Assembly: GCF_963576675.1 (NCBI RefSeq)
Contig: NC_088911.1
Location: 29,806,501-29,870,500, forward strand
Origin: Euphorbia lathyris
Lineage: Eukaryota; Streptophyta; Magnoliopsida; Malpighiales; Euphorbiaceae
Length of the DNA stretch: 64,000 nt
Direction of reading: 5' to 3'
This document shows positions 23,575 to 33,424 of the stretch, one piece after another. Position 1 is the first letter of the stretch. Every line of letters starts with the position of its first letter. A program made the translations under genes and the position numbers. Below the pieces are notes generated by a model. That model was not told the DNA's origin. It searched no databases and saw nothing but the letters and a program-made list of their open reading frames with translations.

Positions 23575-24764
23575 TAAATTACACTCATGGTCACTGAACT
23601 TACCCATTTAACATTGTGGTCATTGAACTTCAATTCTTAACAATATGACCATTAACAACGAACCACACTGCATTTAGTGTGAGAAGGTCTCCTCTACAGC
23701 TTTCACCCCCCGCCTCCCTCCTCCTCACTTTCATTATTTTTCTCCCGTCGAACTTCCTCTTGTCCCTCTTCCTCTTTGTTGCTGTCTAGTTGAGGAGGAA
23801 GAAGGAAACTTGTCTTTCTTCTTCCTTCTTCCTCCTCCCACCATTCTTGTTTTTGTGTTTTTCTTTCCCATAGTTGTGTTTTTCTTTTATTTGTGTTGGT
23901 TTTTAGTTGGATCTTATATAGTTTATCGGATCTCTAGATCTGTTTGAACTGCGTCTGTTAGCTACAATCTTTGTTTTTGTAACCTTTTTTGTTTTAGCAA
24001 GTGCAGAAACGGTAGATCTTATCCGTAGATCACTGAATCACATGGTTGCAAAAGAAAAATCTAAAGGTTCAAAATGGTTCAAATGTTGAAGATTGGTCTA
24101 CAGTTGCTCTGCGACAAAATTGGAGTTACGATCAATATATGTTTCAACTGTTGTTTTTGATGTACCTTTAATGACTTTTTTTTTTGCTTGTAGTAGTCAC
24201 TTTCTTGCCCTAGTGGACCATGTATTAGGCTTAACCTATATGTATGTGAGGTTTATTCCTTACTAGTTTCATGTTGTACTTGCAATTTTACTACTTAATG
24301 AAATATTAGCATTGCTATATAAAAAAAACAATATGACCATTGAACATTACACTTTTTAACACTAGTGGTCACTTAACATCTCAAAACGACTGTTGACGGT
24401 CTCAAAATAAAAACTCGATGAGTTAATAATATTTTAAGGAACTTTAATTCTTTAAAATTTTTATTTTGAGGTCATTTAGGTGTTTTTTGGTTAGGAGAGA
24501 GAGTGAAATTGTAGAGAGAAAGCTCCAAAAAAGTGATTTTGTAAAATAAAAAATATGGTTTCATGGTAAATGTCGTTCTGAACAACTTTAATTCTTGAAT
24601 ATTTTCATTTTGAGGTTGTTACCAGTCATTTTGAGGAATTAGTTAAAGTTCAATGGTCGCTGGTGTTAAAAAGAATAAAGTTCAGTGGTCATACTGTTAA
24701 GAATTGAAGTTCACTAGTCACAATGTTAAAATGATTAAAGTTGAGTGGCCATGGGTGTAATTTA
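23575..24764. mobile_element. TIR element with an inserted retroposon
   Basis: TAAATTACACTCATGGTCAC at the left is matched at the right by TAAATTACACCCATGGCCAC (reverse complement), and the similarity continues inward for about 90 bp through repeated 'GGTCA-TGAACTT' words. No target duplication was found, so the ends are approximate. No transposase is seen. A retroposon interrupts it at 23654-24326. Confidence 0.65.
23654..24326 (+). mobile_element. non-LTR retroposon with 15-bp target duplications and A-tail
   Basis: AACAATATGACCATT is present at 23639-23653 and 24327-24341, and the insert ends in an A-run (from about 24321). This is the signature of target-primed reverse transcription. The 673-bp body has a CT-rich 5' part and a 3' part ending TTAATGAAATATTAGC before the A-tail. 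No ORF or Pol III boxes were recognised. It could be a short LINE derivative or a processed transcript. Confidence 0.7.
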
Positions 24765-26614
24765 GCCGTGTTTTTTTTTATAATTCATATTTACTCGTCG
24801 CCACTCCAAATTCGCGAATCGCAGCCTGCTGGGGAAGGAGAGGAGCTGCTGCCTGCCGCCATTTGAAGAACCTCTTGGTGCCGGCCGCCGTTCGTTTGCT
24901 GCTGCCGATGCCATTCTTCGCCGCCGGAAGTTGGGGAAGAGAAATATAGAGGTTAGTTTTTAATTTAAGGTTCTGATTTTAGGGATTTTGATTTTAGGGT
25001 TTTAATTTTAGTGTTTTTGATTAAATTGAATTGATAATGTGATAGTTAGGGTCTCTAATTGAATTGATGATAAAGTAGGGGTTTTGAATTTGAGATTTAT
25101 TGAATTGATTGAAATGATTGAATTGAATGTTATATTTTTAGGGTTCAATTGAATTTAGGATTAAATTGAAATGTGATATTTTGAGGGTTCAATTGAATTT
25201 AGGATTGAATTGAATTGAATGTGATATTGAATTGAAATACTGCAGAAAGCAGTGTCGAGATAATGTGCTATATTATTGCAGAAAACTGCAAAACTGGAAT
25301 AGATAGTAACCCATTTTTGAAGTTCTACAGCTAATTCAAATCCAGAAAATTCTTTGATCGCCTATTTTGCAATGCATATTAAGGAAAAACTAACTGATCA
25401 GCAATTAATAGTCAGTACAACAAGTCCATAATAATTAAAAGCGCGACATATATCTATTTGCATCAAGATTTTAATTGTTGTGCTATACAAACTGCTGAAA
25501 ATGACTTGGAGCTAGAGAAAAACCAGTCATGCCTATTTTAATCACTTAGATGCTCATTGGTTAGCCTGTTAGGAAATGTGCTTTAGTCTCCACATTTTCT
25601 GGAACAGGGATCTTTTAAGGAACTGCTTTTCATCATTAAGGTTTTATTTTTGAACTAAGAACTTTAGGAAGATACTAAATTACTAATTCCTCTGCATGTT
25701 TCCCTTAAGAACACAAATCCTTATAAAATTTGGATAAGTGTGAGTCGAGTAACACAAATCCCTTAAGAACACACACTAATTTCCATATTGCTTTTTTAAT
25801 TTAGTTTGCAATCAATTAATATATTTCCAGCAGTTACTGTTTTTTATTCATGTGATACAAATTCTCCCTTTAGATGCCATTTCTACTAGACCCTCAGTTG
25901 TGACTACTAAGAAATTCTAGGTCTGCTGCTTAGGACAATCACCAACCTATAAAAGAAACACTTGCAGTCTGTACATAAATTACCCAGACTAGCCCTTATC
26001 ATCATATGATACTTCTTAAAGCCATTATAGATAACCAAGGCCATTAAATGTTGGTGATAAGTGATTAAAAACCCTATGTAGCAGCATTTTTCATCTGGAA
26101 TACCCTCATGAAGTAATTCACTAAGTTTCAGTTTTTATAAGAAAGTTAATACAGAGCAACTAATGCCAGTCCTAGGGAGCTCAGACAATGAACTTGGAAA
26201 TCAATCAATATCAGAATCATTCCATCTATAAGTTGCTCTTGTGAGCAGGTAGAGAAATTAAGCAAAAACCAACAGAACATAACATGCATTCCAGTAAAAA
26301 AAACACTGAAAGCACTACCTGAATTGAATTGAATTGAATGTGATATTTTGAGAGTTCAATTGAATTTATTTTCTTAGGAACACAATGCGTAGATTTTAGG
26401 GATCATGTAGGAGGGCAGAGTAGTCAACATAAGGGGTAACTTGCCACTTGTTAGGCATTAGTTTTCTTATTATGGGTAAAAAATACTATGTACACACATT
26501 TTATGATTCAATTTACATTTTGTAATGTTTTTTATTTTTATTAATATGTTTACGTACCATTTTTTTTTTCTTGCATGGTCAAGCCCCCCGAGATTTGAGT
26601 CCTGGCTCCGCCAT
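24765..26614. other. intergenic region, GC-rich block and GAATT-rich repeats
   Basis: 24790-24960 is GC-rich with CTGCCG/GCCGCC words and resembles a gene 5' end, but I find no conserved ORF. 25020-25230 is made of TTGAATTGAAT words, which recur at 26318-26365. The DNA between (about 25240-26315) may be an insertion, but I found no clean ends. 26575-26614 resembles a hAT terminus (GGCGGAGCCAGGACTC on the minus strand). Nothing is firmly coding. Confidence 0.4.
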
Positions 26615-27170
26615 TGATCCTGCCTATAATAAAGCATACATTTTTTTATCCTCGAATTGCGAACCGAAGACAACCACAATCTCAATGCCTAGTTAAATCC
26701 TAAAATTAGCTAAATGCAACATATCCTTTTTGCAATAAATGAATCAATAAACTTTTGAAACTACGAAGCGTACAGCTGGATAAGCAAAGATTAATAACAA
26801 GGCACCGATTAAGAGAATGAGAGAGATGAATCAACGAGTAAAATCGGAAGATAGGTAGAATTGAAGAAGGGGTTCTTTTACAATAGAACTAGAAGTTATT
26901 GTAATTAGAAGCAGATCATATACCTAGAGCATAGAAAATTGCAAAAATTAATATGGAACTGATAGAGTTGCCACAAAGAAATAGTTGACTGAAAGTTGCC
27001 GGCATATCGTTAATTACTCATTGAGAGGACTGGGGACAGATAAACAATAACTGGTGAGTCTCCAGCAAAGCTCTTGGTGGTGATCAAAATGATTATCGAA
27101 GATGGGGAAGTGCAAGTTGGGAAATTTTGGGATTAAAGGTGCGATTTGGTAAAATATTTTGTTGGTTTGG
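26615..27170 (-). repeat. left arm of an inverted duplication of the DPMS3 upstream region
   Basis: The reverse complement matches 34613-35195 over its whole length at high identity, from ...TATAGGCAGGATCA to CCAAACCAACAAAATATTTT. A 26-bp segment (around 34826-34851) is absent from this arm, and small indels are scattered through it. Confidence 0.9.
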
Positions 27171-27214
27171 GCTTGCTTTGATGTAAGAGTTCTTTCTTCT
27201 TCTGTCTTTACATC
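27171..27214. other. short piece of the spacer between the inverted arms
   Basis: TTTGCTTTGATGTAAGAG... ends at ACATC (27210-27214), the target duplication of the solo LTR. It continues at 32481. Confidence 0.5.
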
Positions 27215-28046
27215 TGATGCTCGTAAAATATATAGCAGTTAATAGGACAAGTGTATCCTATCGCAACAAGTAGTAATTGTGCTAAGTACGAGATCGAACA
27301 CAGGGACTATCATCACAACTAGTAAATCTATTAGGCTAATTCATCTGTTTAGTGAGTTGAATGTATATTGGGTTGTTGAGAAACTAATTAAACGGTAAAA
27401 TAACTAAATGAACAATTCACGGGGCAGGTTGTGAATCAATAAGGGTTACAATCTATGATGAGTAATTCATTGATTAAATCCTATGTATGGTTTCAAGGGG
27501 GTTCAGGTTTATGTTTTGCTAACAATTGACGGTAATTACCCTAACAAGAAATACGAACGTGATCAAGATTCATATAACCTATTCACATGCATTCAGCTAA
27601 CGGCTTGGTTAGGCATGTAACCTAGGACATGTGAAGTATTATGTTTTCTGGTAATTAAGACTAAAGCCGTAGCCCAGCCACGAAGCCGCACTCCTAGTGT
27701 CCTAGCGAGGTCAAATCATGCAATTTCAGATCAGATAATCTCCTGTCGGTTTCATATCTATTTATGATCCTATCTCTGTCAGGTTCAAGGCATTAAGCAT
27801 ATATATATATTTCAGACTAGATAATCTCCATCGGTTTCATATCTAGCTATAATCCTATTCCTGTCAGTTTCAAGGCATTAAGTATGCACAATCTGATCAA
27901 TTAAAAGCAGGCACATAAACCCTAGGTCCCTGATCATACATAATCATACAATCAATTCCATCCCCATCCCAGATTGGATGGGGATTAGTTCATAGACAAA
28001 CTAATCATGATAAAGAGGCAATTAGGAATAATGGAAAGCATATCAA

Positions 28047-28055
28047 TAAATTATA
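28047..28055. repeat. 9-bp target duplication (TAAATTATA), left copy
   Basis: Identical to 31871-31879, directly outside the terminal GGGATAATTAC inverted repeats. Confidence 0.95.
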
Positions 28056-28410
28056 GGGATAATTACAAATCTGACCCAACTAAAGGACCTCATTTACAAA
28101 TCTAATCCACCTTGCTTCCATTTTACCAAATTAGACACTTTCACCCATTTTGGACAAAATTACCCTTATTCTAGTTTGAAGGTTCATCTCCTACCCATCT
28201 TCCTCCCACTTCGACTTCCACGGCATTCATCTGCTTCTTCTTCTATTCAACTTCTTTGTGGTTCATCTTCTTCAGTTTCAGTTCGTTTCAACTGCATTAT
28301 ATGTTTAATTTCCATCACTATATATATTTCGCCCTATTCTGTTCTGCATTTTCAATTTATTTTCATCTCCTACCACCAGTTGCTTTTCATCTCCTACCGG
28401 CGCAGTGATT

Positions 28411-29634
28411 ATGGCCAGAAAAAGGAAGGCGGCGGCTGCAAACGAAGAGGAAGAAAGGACGAAATATAAGGTAAGCCTCCTTCATCTTCTTCTTCGTTGA
28501 TTTTCGCCATAAGAAGCTTGAATGCGCTCGAATGCGACGTTAATGGATATCGTGGAATCCCTATCGCATTCGTCCGTGAATGCGCTCAAATGCGACAAGG
28601 TTTATGCACATAAAACCTGTCGCATTTCTTACATAAATGCGCTTGAATGCGACAAGGTTCGCATTTGAGCGCATTCACAGACGAATGCGACAAGGTTATA
28701 TGTAAAACATTGTCGCATTTTGCTCGAATGCTCAAATGCGACAATAAATTATACATAGAATTTGTCGCATTTTTTTAGATTTTTTAAGAATGCTCTCAAC
28801 TGCGTCAGATTTGTTAGTGAATTTAATATGTGTATGTTTGTTCATTGCGTTATATTGCAAAATGATCCTAGGGAAGCAAAAAAGGGCAAAAAGAGTTTCA
28901 TTTTCAAATATCCCGAGGCGTTTGATTCAGATGCTCAAATAACAGTGAGGTTTAATTTGGATTCTGGGGTCGTGGTAAAGAAGCACTTGAGTGAAAAGCA
29001 GGTAGCAATCTATAGAAAAACATGTTTTAGACAGTATTTGGATATGAAGATTGCTAGTTTCTCTTCTGCCATAGTTCATCATGTCCTAGCGCGGGAGATT
29101 TACCATAAAGAAAGTAAACACAGAGAGATGTGGTTCAGGGTGAGAGGAGTTGATATGAGGTTTGGAGATTGGGAGTTTGGACTGATTAGCGGTTTAAGGT
29201 TTGGAGTAAACACAAGATCATTTATGGAAAGGATGAACGAATTAGAGATGCCGCGAAGGTTGCGAAAGAAGTACTTTAAGCAATGTAAGTCAATAAGGAC
29301 AATTCATTTCGCGGAAGTTTTGAAAAATATAGACTGGAAGAAGAAGGATGCGATTGACAGATTTGACCAAGATACTGTTATGATTGCCATGCTGTACTTT
29401 GTGCATGGCAATGTACTGGACAATGCTAACGATAGGCATGCAAGGGATTGGATATTGGATCTTGCAGATTATCCAAAACTGTTTAATGAGTTTCCATGGG
29501 CTGCGTTGGCTTGGGAGGAGACATATAAGACATTGGACTGGGCTATTAAGAAAAGGACGAATCAAATCGTTGCAAATGCAGCGGGAGATAGACGTGTTCC
29601 ATATCAACTTATAGGATTTGCACACGTATTCCAG
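28411..29634 (+). CDS. DUF1985-type (Kaonashi/ULP-like) transposon gene, 5' exons, left arm
   Basis: Exon 1 is 28411-28470 (20 codons, MARKRKAAAANEEEERTKYK, a basic possible nuclear signal) with donor GTAAGC. Exon 2 is 28861-29634 (258 codons, open), ending CAG before GTATGT. The protein has the layout I know from DUF1985 domains of plant transposon ULP-like proteins: FRQYLDMKIASFSSAIVHH, then EMWFRVRGVDMRFGDWEFGL, then ISGLRFG. The Ulp1 protease half expected downstream is missing; a short open stretch in the loop (from about 30004) may be the next exon start. The intron-1 acceptor here reads TTGCAA/AATG, while the right arm keeps TTGCAG, so correct splicing is doubtful. Domain assignment is from memory of the family. 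Confidence 0.6.
28515..28775. repeat. AATGCGAC/GTCGCATT word array in intron 1, left arm
   Basis: In about 260 bp there are about seven copies of AATGCGAC or its complement, often extended to GAATGCGACAAGG, interleaved with AATGCGCTC/GAGCGCATT words. All lie within intron 1. A few more occur at 29740-29818, downstream of exon 2. Confidence 0.85.
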
Positions 29635-29818
29635 GTATGTTATTAATTTGGTGTATGATTTGTGTATATGTATGATTTGTTATATGTATGATTTGATTTG
29701 CGTATATGTATGATTTGTGTATATGTATGATTTGTTAACATGAATGCGCTCGAATGCTACTATTATGTGTACATCTGTGTCGCATTTGTTGTTGAATGCG
29801 ATCTAATGCGACAAGGAT

Positions 29819-30132
29819 ATATCTATATTTCTATAATTCTATTAATAAAAAAATAATAATTGAATTTAATTGAAATAGAAAATAAAGAATTTAAATATTA
29901 TAGAATATATAGAAATAAATAGTTAACTTAATAACTAATTAAATAAAAAATATTTAAATATCAAATAATAAAATATATTTAAAATGTTTGAAGATTATTT
30001 CAGGATGGTCTATTGATCTTTTCTGGGATAGAATCTATCAGTTATTGCCGTCGACGGAGATGGTGGGGGTTCCCCCCCACCACTGGTCGATTAGGTATGT
30101 CTTTGGAAGGTTCAGGCAAGCGCCGGATTTTA
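29819..30132. other. loop of the palindrome
   Basis: An AT-rich half (29819-29985) looks intronic. Then TTATTTCAG at about 29995-30003 is followed by an open stretch containing the small inverted repeat GGTGGGGGTTCCCCCCCACC (30061-30080). This is the only single-copy part of the element and would be the loop of a hairpin transcript. Confidence 0.6.
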
Positions 30133-30312
30133 ATCCTTGTCGCATTAGATCGCATTCAACAACAAATGCGACACAGATGTACACATAATAGTAGCATTCG
30201 AACGCATTCATGTTAACAAATCATACATATACACAAATCATACACCAAATCATACATATACGCAAATCAAATCATACATATACACAAATCATACACCAAA
30301 TCAATAACATAC

Positions 30313-31515
30313 CTGGAATACGTGTGCAAATCCTATAAGTTGATATGGAACACGTCCCCTATCTCCCGCTGCATTTGCAACGATTTGATTCGTCCTTTTC
30401 TTAATAGCCCAGTCCAATGTTTTATATGTCTCCTCCAAAGCCAACGCACCCCATGGAAACTCATTAAACAGTTTTGGATAATCTGCAAGATCCAATATCC
30501 AGTCCCTTGCATGCCTATCGTTAGCATTGTCCAGTACATTGCCATGCACAAAGTACAGCATGACAATCATAACAACATCTTGGTCAAATCTGTCAGTCGC
30601 ATCATTCTTCTTCCAGTCTATATTTTTCAAAACTTCCGCGAAATGAATTGTCCTTATTGACTTATATTGCTTAAAGTACTTCTTTCGCAACCTTTGCGGC
30701 ATCTCTAATTCGTTCATCCTTTCCATGAATGATCCCGTGTTTACTCCAAACCGCTAATCAGTCCAAACCTCATATCAACTTCTCTCACCCTGAACCACAT
30801 CTCTCCGTGTTTACTTTCTTTATGGTAAATCTCCCACGGTAGGACATGATGAACTATGGCAGAAGAGAAACTAGCAATCTTCATATCCAAATACTGTCCA
30901 AAACATGTTTTTCTGTAGATTGTTAACTGCTTTTCACTCAAGTGCTTCTTTATCACGACCCCAGAATCCAAATTAAACCTCACTGTTATTTGAGCATCCG
31001 AATCAAACGCCTCGGGATATTTGAAAATGGAACTCTTTTTGTCCTTTTTTGCTTCCCTAGGATCATTCTGCAATACAACGCAATGAATAAACATACACAT
31101 CAAATTCACTAACAAATCTGACGCAGTTGAGATCATTCTTAAAAAATGCGACAAATTCTATGTATAATTCATTATCGCATTCGAGCAAAATGCGACAATG
31201 TTTTACATATAACCTTGTCGCATTCATCTGTGAATGCGCTCAAATGCCACAAGGTTTATGTACATTAACCTTGTCGCATTCAAGCGCATTTATGTAACAA
31301 ATGCGACAGGTTTTATGTACATAAACTTTGTCGCATTTGAGCGCATTCACAGACGAATGCGACAGGGATTCCACGATATCCATTAACGTCACATTCGAGC
31401 GCATTCAAGCTTCCTATGGCGAAAATCAACGAAGAAGAAGATGAAGGAGGCTTACCTTATGTTTCGTCCGTCCTTCCTCTTCGTTTGTAGCCGTCGCCTT
31501 CCTTTTTCTGGCCAT
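30313..31515 (-). pseudogene. DUF1985-type gene, inverted copy in the right arm
   Basis: Exon 1 is 31456-31515 (ATG at 31515, donor GTAAGC) and exon 2 runs 31067 to 30313, matching the left-arm gene in order and splice sites, including an intact CAG acceptor. Relative to the left copy, exon 2 has lost about 15 bp in frame and about 7 bp out of frame near 30755-30770, so the frame breaks in the middle of the domain. Transcription from either arm would run into the antisense of the other. Confidence 0.75.
31140..31400. repeat. AATGCGAC/GTCGCATT word array in intron 1, right arm
   Basis: Inverted counterpart of 28515-28775 with the same words. Scattered substitutions hit some words (for example a GAATGCGA lacking the final C), so the arrays are not identical. 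Confidence 0.8.
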
Positions 31516-31870
31516 AATCGCCGCGCCGGTAGGAGATGAAATGAAACCGGAGGTAGGAGATGAAAATAAATTGAAAATGCAGAACAGAATAGGGCGGAAT
31601 ATATATAGTGATGGAAATTAAATGTATAATGCAGTTGAAACGAACTGAAACTGAAGAAGATGAACCACAAAGAAGTTGAATGGAAGAAGAAACAGATGAA
31701 TGCCGTGGAAGTCGAAGCGGGAGGAAGATGGGTAGGAGATGAACCTTCAGACTAGAATAAGGGTAATTTTGTCCAAAATTGGTGAAAGTGTCTCATTTGG
31801 TAAAATGGAAGCAAGGTGGGTTAGATATGTAAATGGGGTCCTTTAGTTGGGTCAGATTTGTAATTATCCC

Positions 31871-31879
31871 TAAATTATA
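31871..31879. repeat. 9-bp target duplication (TAAATTATA), right copy
   Basis: Matches 28047-28055 exactly. Confidence 0.95.
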
Positions 31880-32200
31880 AAGGGAGAGAGAAATTTGAAA
31901 CCCGTTTATCTGAATTGATTACAAAATAATGACGTCGATATCTGCCCGTCAGATTGTTCTTCGAAGGAAAATAGAAACTACACTATAAAAGCTAGAAAGA
32001 AAGTGTTTTGAGAAAATAAACTACGCTAAGAGTGATTACAGCTAAAAAAAAGAATACAATCTGATTCGAGTTTTAAAAGAAAACGAGCTCCCTATTTATA
32101 GACGTAGGGAGAGTTCAGGGGTAACTCAGGCACAAAAGGATGAAAATCGGTGGGTCCCGGGCCTGTTTCGCGTGTCTCAGCTAACGCCTTCCCTCGCCTC

Positions 32201-32254
32201 GTCTCGCCGAGACAAGGAATGTCTCGGCGAGACAGGACCCTGTCTCGCCGAGAC
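32201..32254. repeat. three GTCTCGCCGAGAC palindromes in the solo LTR
   Basis: 13-bp palindromes (central C or G) at 32201-32213, 32221-32233 and 32242-32254, extended by partial copies upstream. Confidence 0.9.
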
Positions 32255-32480
32255 AGGCTTCCCAAGAGGAGCAGCTTGTCTGGCTCTTTCCTCTTTTGGT
32301 CCCTGATGCGCCCAAAAGCTCTCCAATGGTCCATGGTCAGTCCAGAAAATGCGCAGAAAATACTAAATTTAACTAAAAACTATCAAATTAAAACCAAAAT
32401 TAACCAAAAACTAAGTTAACTAAGTTAAAATGATCTAAAATACTCCTAGAAATGCTATAAATTAGGGAGCTATCAACATC

Positions 32481-32635
32481 CGCAGAATCCTTTCTTTCTT
32501 TATTGCTTCAGTGTAAAAGCCAAGCTTGATTCAGTATTACCTGACCTGCAAGCGAGGAGGTATTGAGTTAAGAAGCTGAAACATCTTTGAAAAGATGAAG
32601 CTTACCGTTATTTTCTTTCAAAGAAAGATAGAATT
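32481..32635. other. spacer DNA of unclear origin
   Basis: Non-coding, with words such as TCCTTTCTTTCTTTATTGC and AAGCGAGGAGG that look like plant mitochondrial intergenic sequence. It is continuous with 33425-34612 once the second solo LTR is removed. Confidence 0.4.
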
Positions 32636-33419
32636 TGATGTAGATTAAAGTCGACGATGACGGTTTTAGTCTTAAACCGACAAAGAACACAATCTTCTCA
32701 AGCCTAGCTTGAAGGTTGGATTAAACCAAAGGCATGACTCCTTGCTCCAATGGAGGCTTGTATTTCAAAATCATCAAAGTTGTGTCTAATTACAAAAGAG
32801 GAAGCTTTTATACCTTCCCCAAATTACATAACAAAAGACTAAAAGACTATACTAGGGTTTCATAGCTAGCTTTAACCTCTAGGGGTAAAATAGGGGTAGG
32901 GAGAATTAATGGCAGTTTAGTAAATAAGAGGGTAGTGGCAAAACAGTAATTAGAGGGTAGCAGATATTGTTCCTTGCAGGAAGAACTTGGGGAGGAAGTA
33001 TTCCTCGGCCAGGCACGCTCCGCGTGTTCGTCCTCACGCTCCGCGTGAGTATGCTTCTGGACTTGGGACGTCTCGTTCGTTCGATCCAAGCTCCGCGCTT
33101 TGGGAGACACGCTCCGCGTGTTTGACATACTGGACCCGGATCATTTTGGCTCCCTATGCTCCGCGCCTTCGTAGACACGCTCCGCGCCTTCGTGGATACG
33201 CTTCGTGTGTCTGGTTCTCTGGACTCTCCTCCTTGCTTGGGACTCTTGATGCTCCGCGTGCTGAGGCTTACGCTTCGCGTGTTTGCTTCACTGACTTCCT
33301 CCTCCTTGGCTGGCTCTCAGTTGTCTCCACGGGTCCTGAAGTCACGCCCCGCGCCTCCTATTCTGCGCTCCGCGTCCCTTGGCTCTCGGTCGGCGATTGA
33401 AGGAGGGATGTCCTCATCA
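32636..33419. mobile_element. 784-bp solo LTR
   Basis: Starts TGATGTAGATTAAAG and ends GATGTCCTCATCA; GAATT flanks it at 32631-32635 and 33420-33424. The orientation is probably minus. There is no internal region. The right half is a cluster of CACGCTCCGCGTG words. Confidence 0.85.
33010..33385. repeat. cluster of CACGCTCCGCGTG words in the second solo LTR
   Basis: About ten full or partial copies (exact at 33014-33026, 33035-33047 and 33108-33120). The inner pattern ACGC-NCC-GCGT is shared with the gypsy LTR cluster at 21480-21990, so the two LTR families may be related. Confidence 0.85.
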
Positions 33420-33424
33420 GAATT

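Larger units (their letters stand above)
28056..31870. mobile_element. palindromic Mutator-like element with two inverted DUF1985-gene copies
   Basis: Left arm 28056-29818 and right arm 30133-31870 are inverted copies of each other (about 1.75 kb each) around a 314-bp loop. The ends are GGGATAATTACAAATCTGAC with a perfect 9-bp duplication, typical of Mutator-like elements. Each arm holds exon 1, intron 1 and exon 2 of the same gene, converging on the loop. There is no mudrA-type transposase and no C48 protease. A 957-bp member with related ends is at 60015-60971. Confidence 0.9.
27215..32475. mobile_element. solo LTR of about 1.44 kb, split by a palindromic Mutator-like element
   Basis: It starts TGATGCTCG and ends GAGCTATCA. 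ACATC flanks it at 27210-27214 and 32476-32480. Removing the nested element (28056-31870 plus one target copy) leaves 1437 bp with no internal domain or second LTR, so it is a recombined solo LTR. Near its right end are three copies of GTCTCGSCGAGAC (32201-32254). Confidence 0.85.

Noticed and set aside
24790..24960. GC-rich block as a first exon
   Set aside because: Short, no conserved ORF, and no downstream exon chain could be found; left as undetermined intergenic sequence.
28762..28860. Continuous ORF starting at 28762 for the DUF1985-type gene
   Set aside because: It begins at TTG, not ATG, inside the intron. The conserved structure in both arms is exon 1 at 28411 (or 31515) spliced to exon 2.
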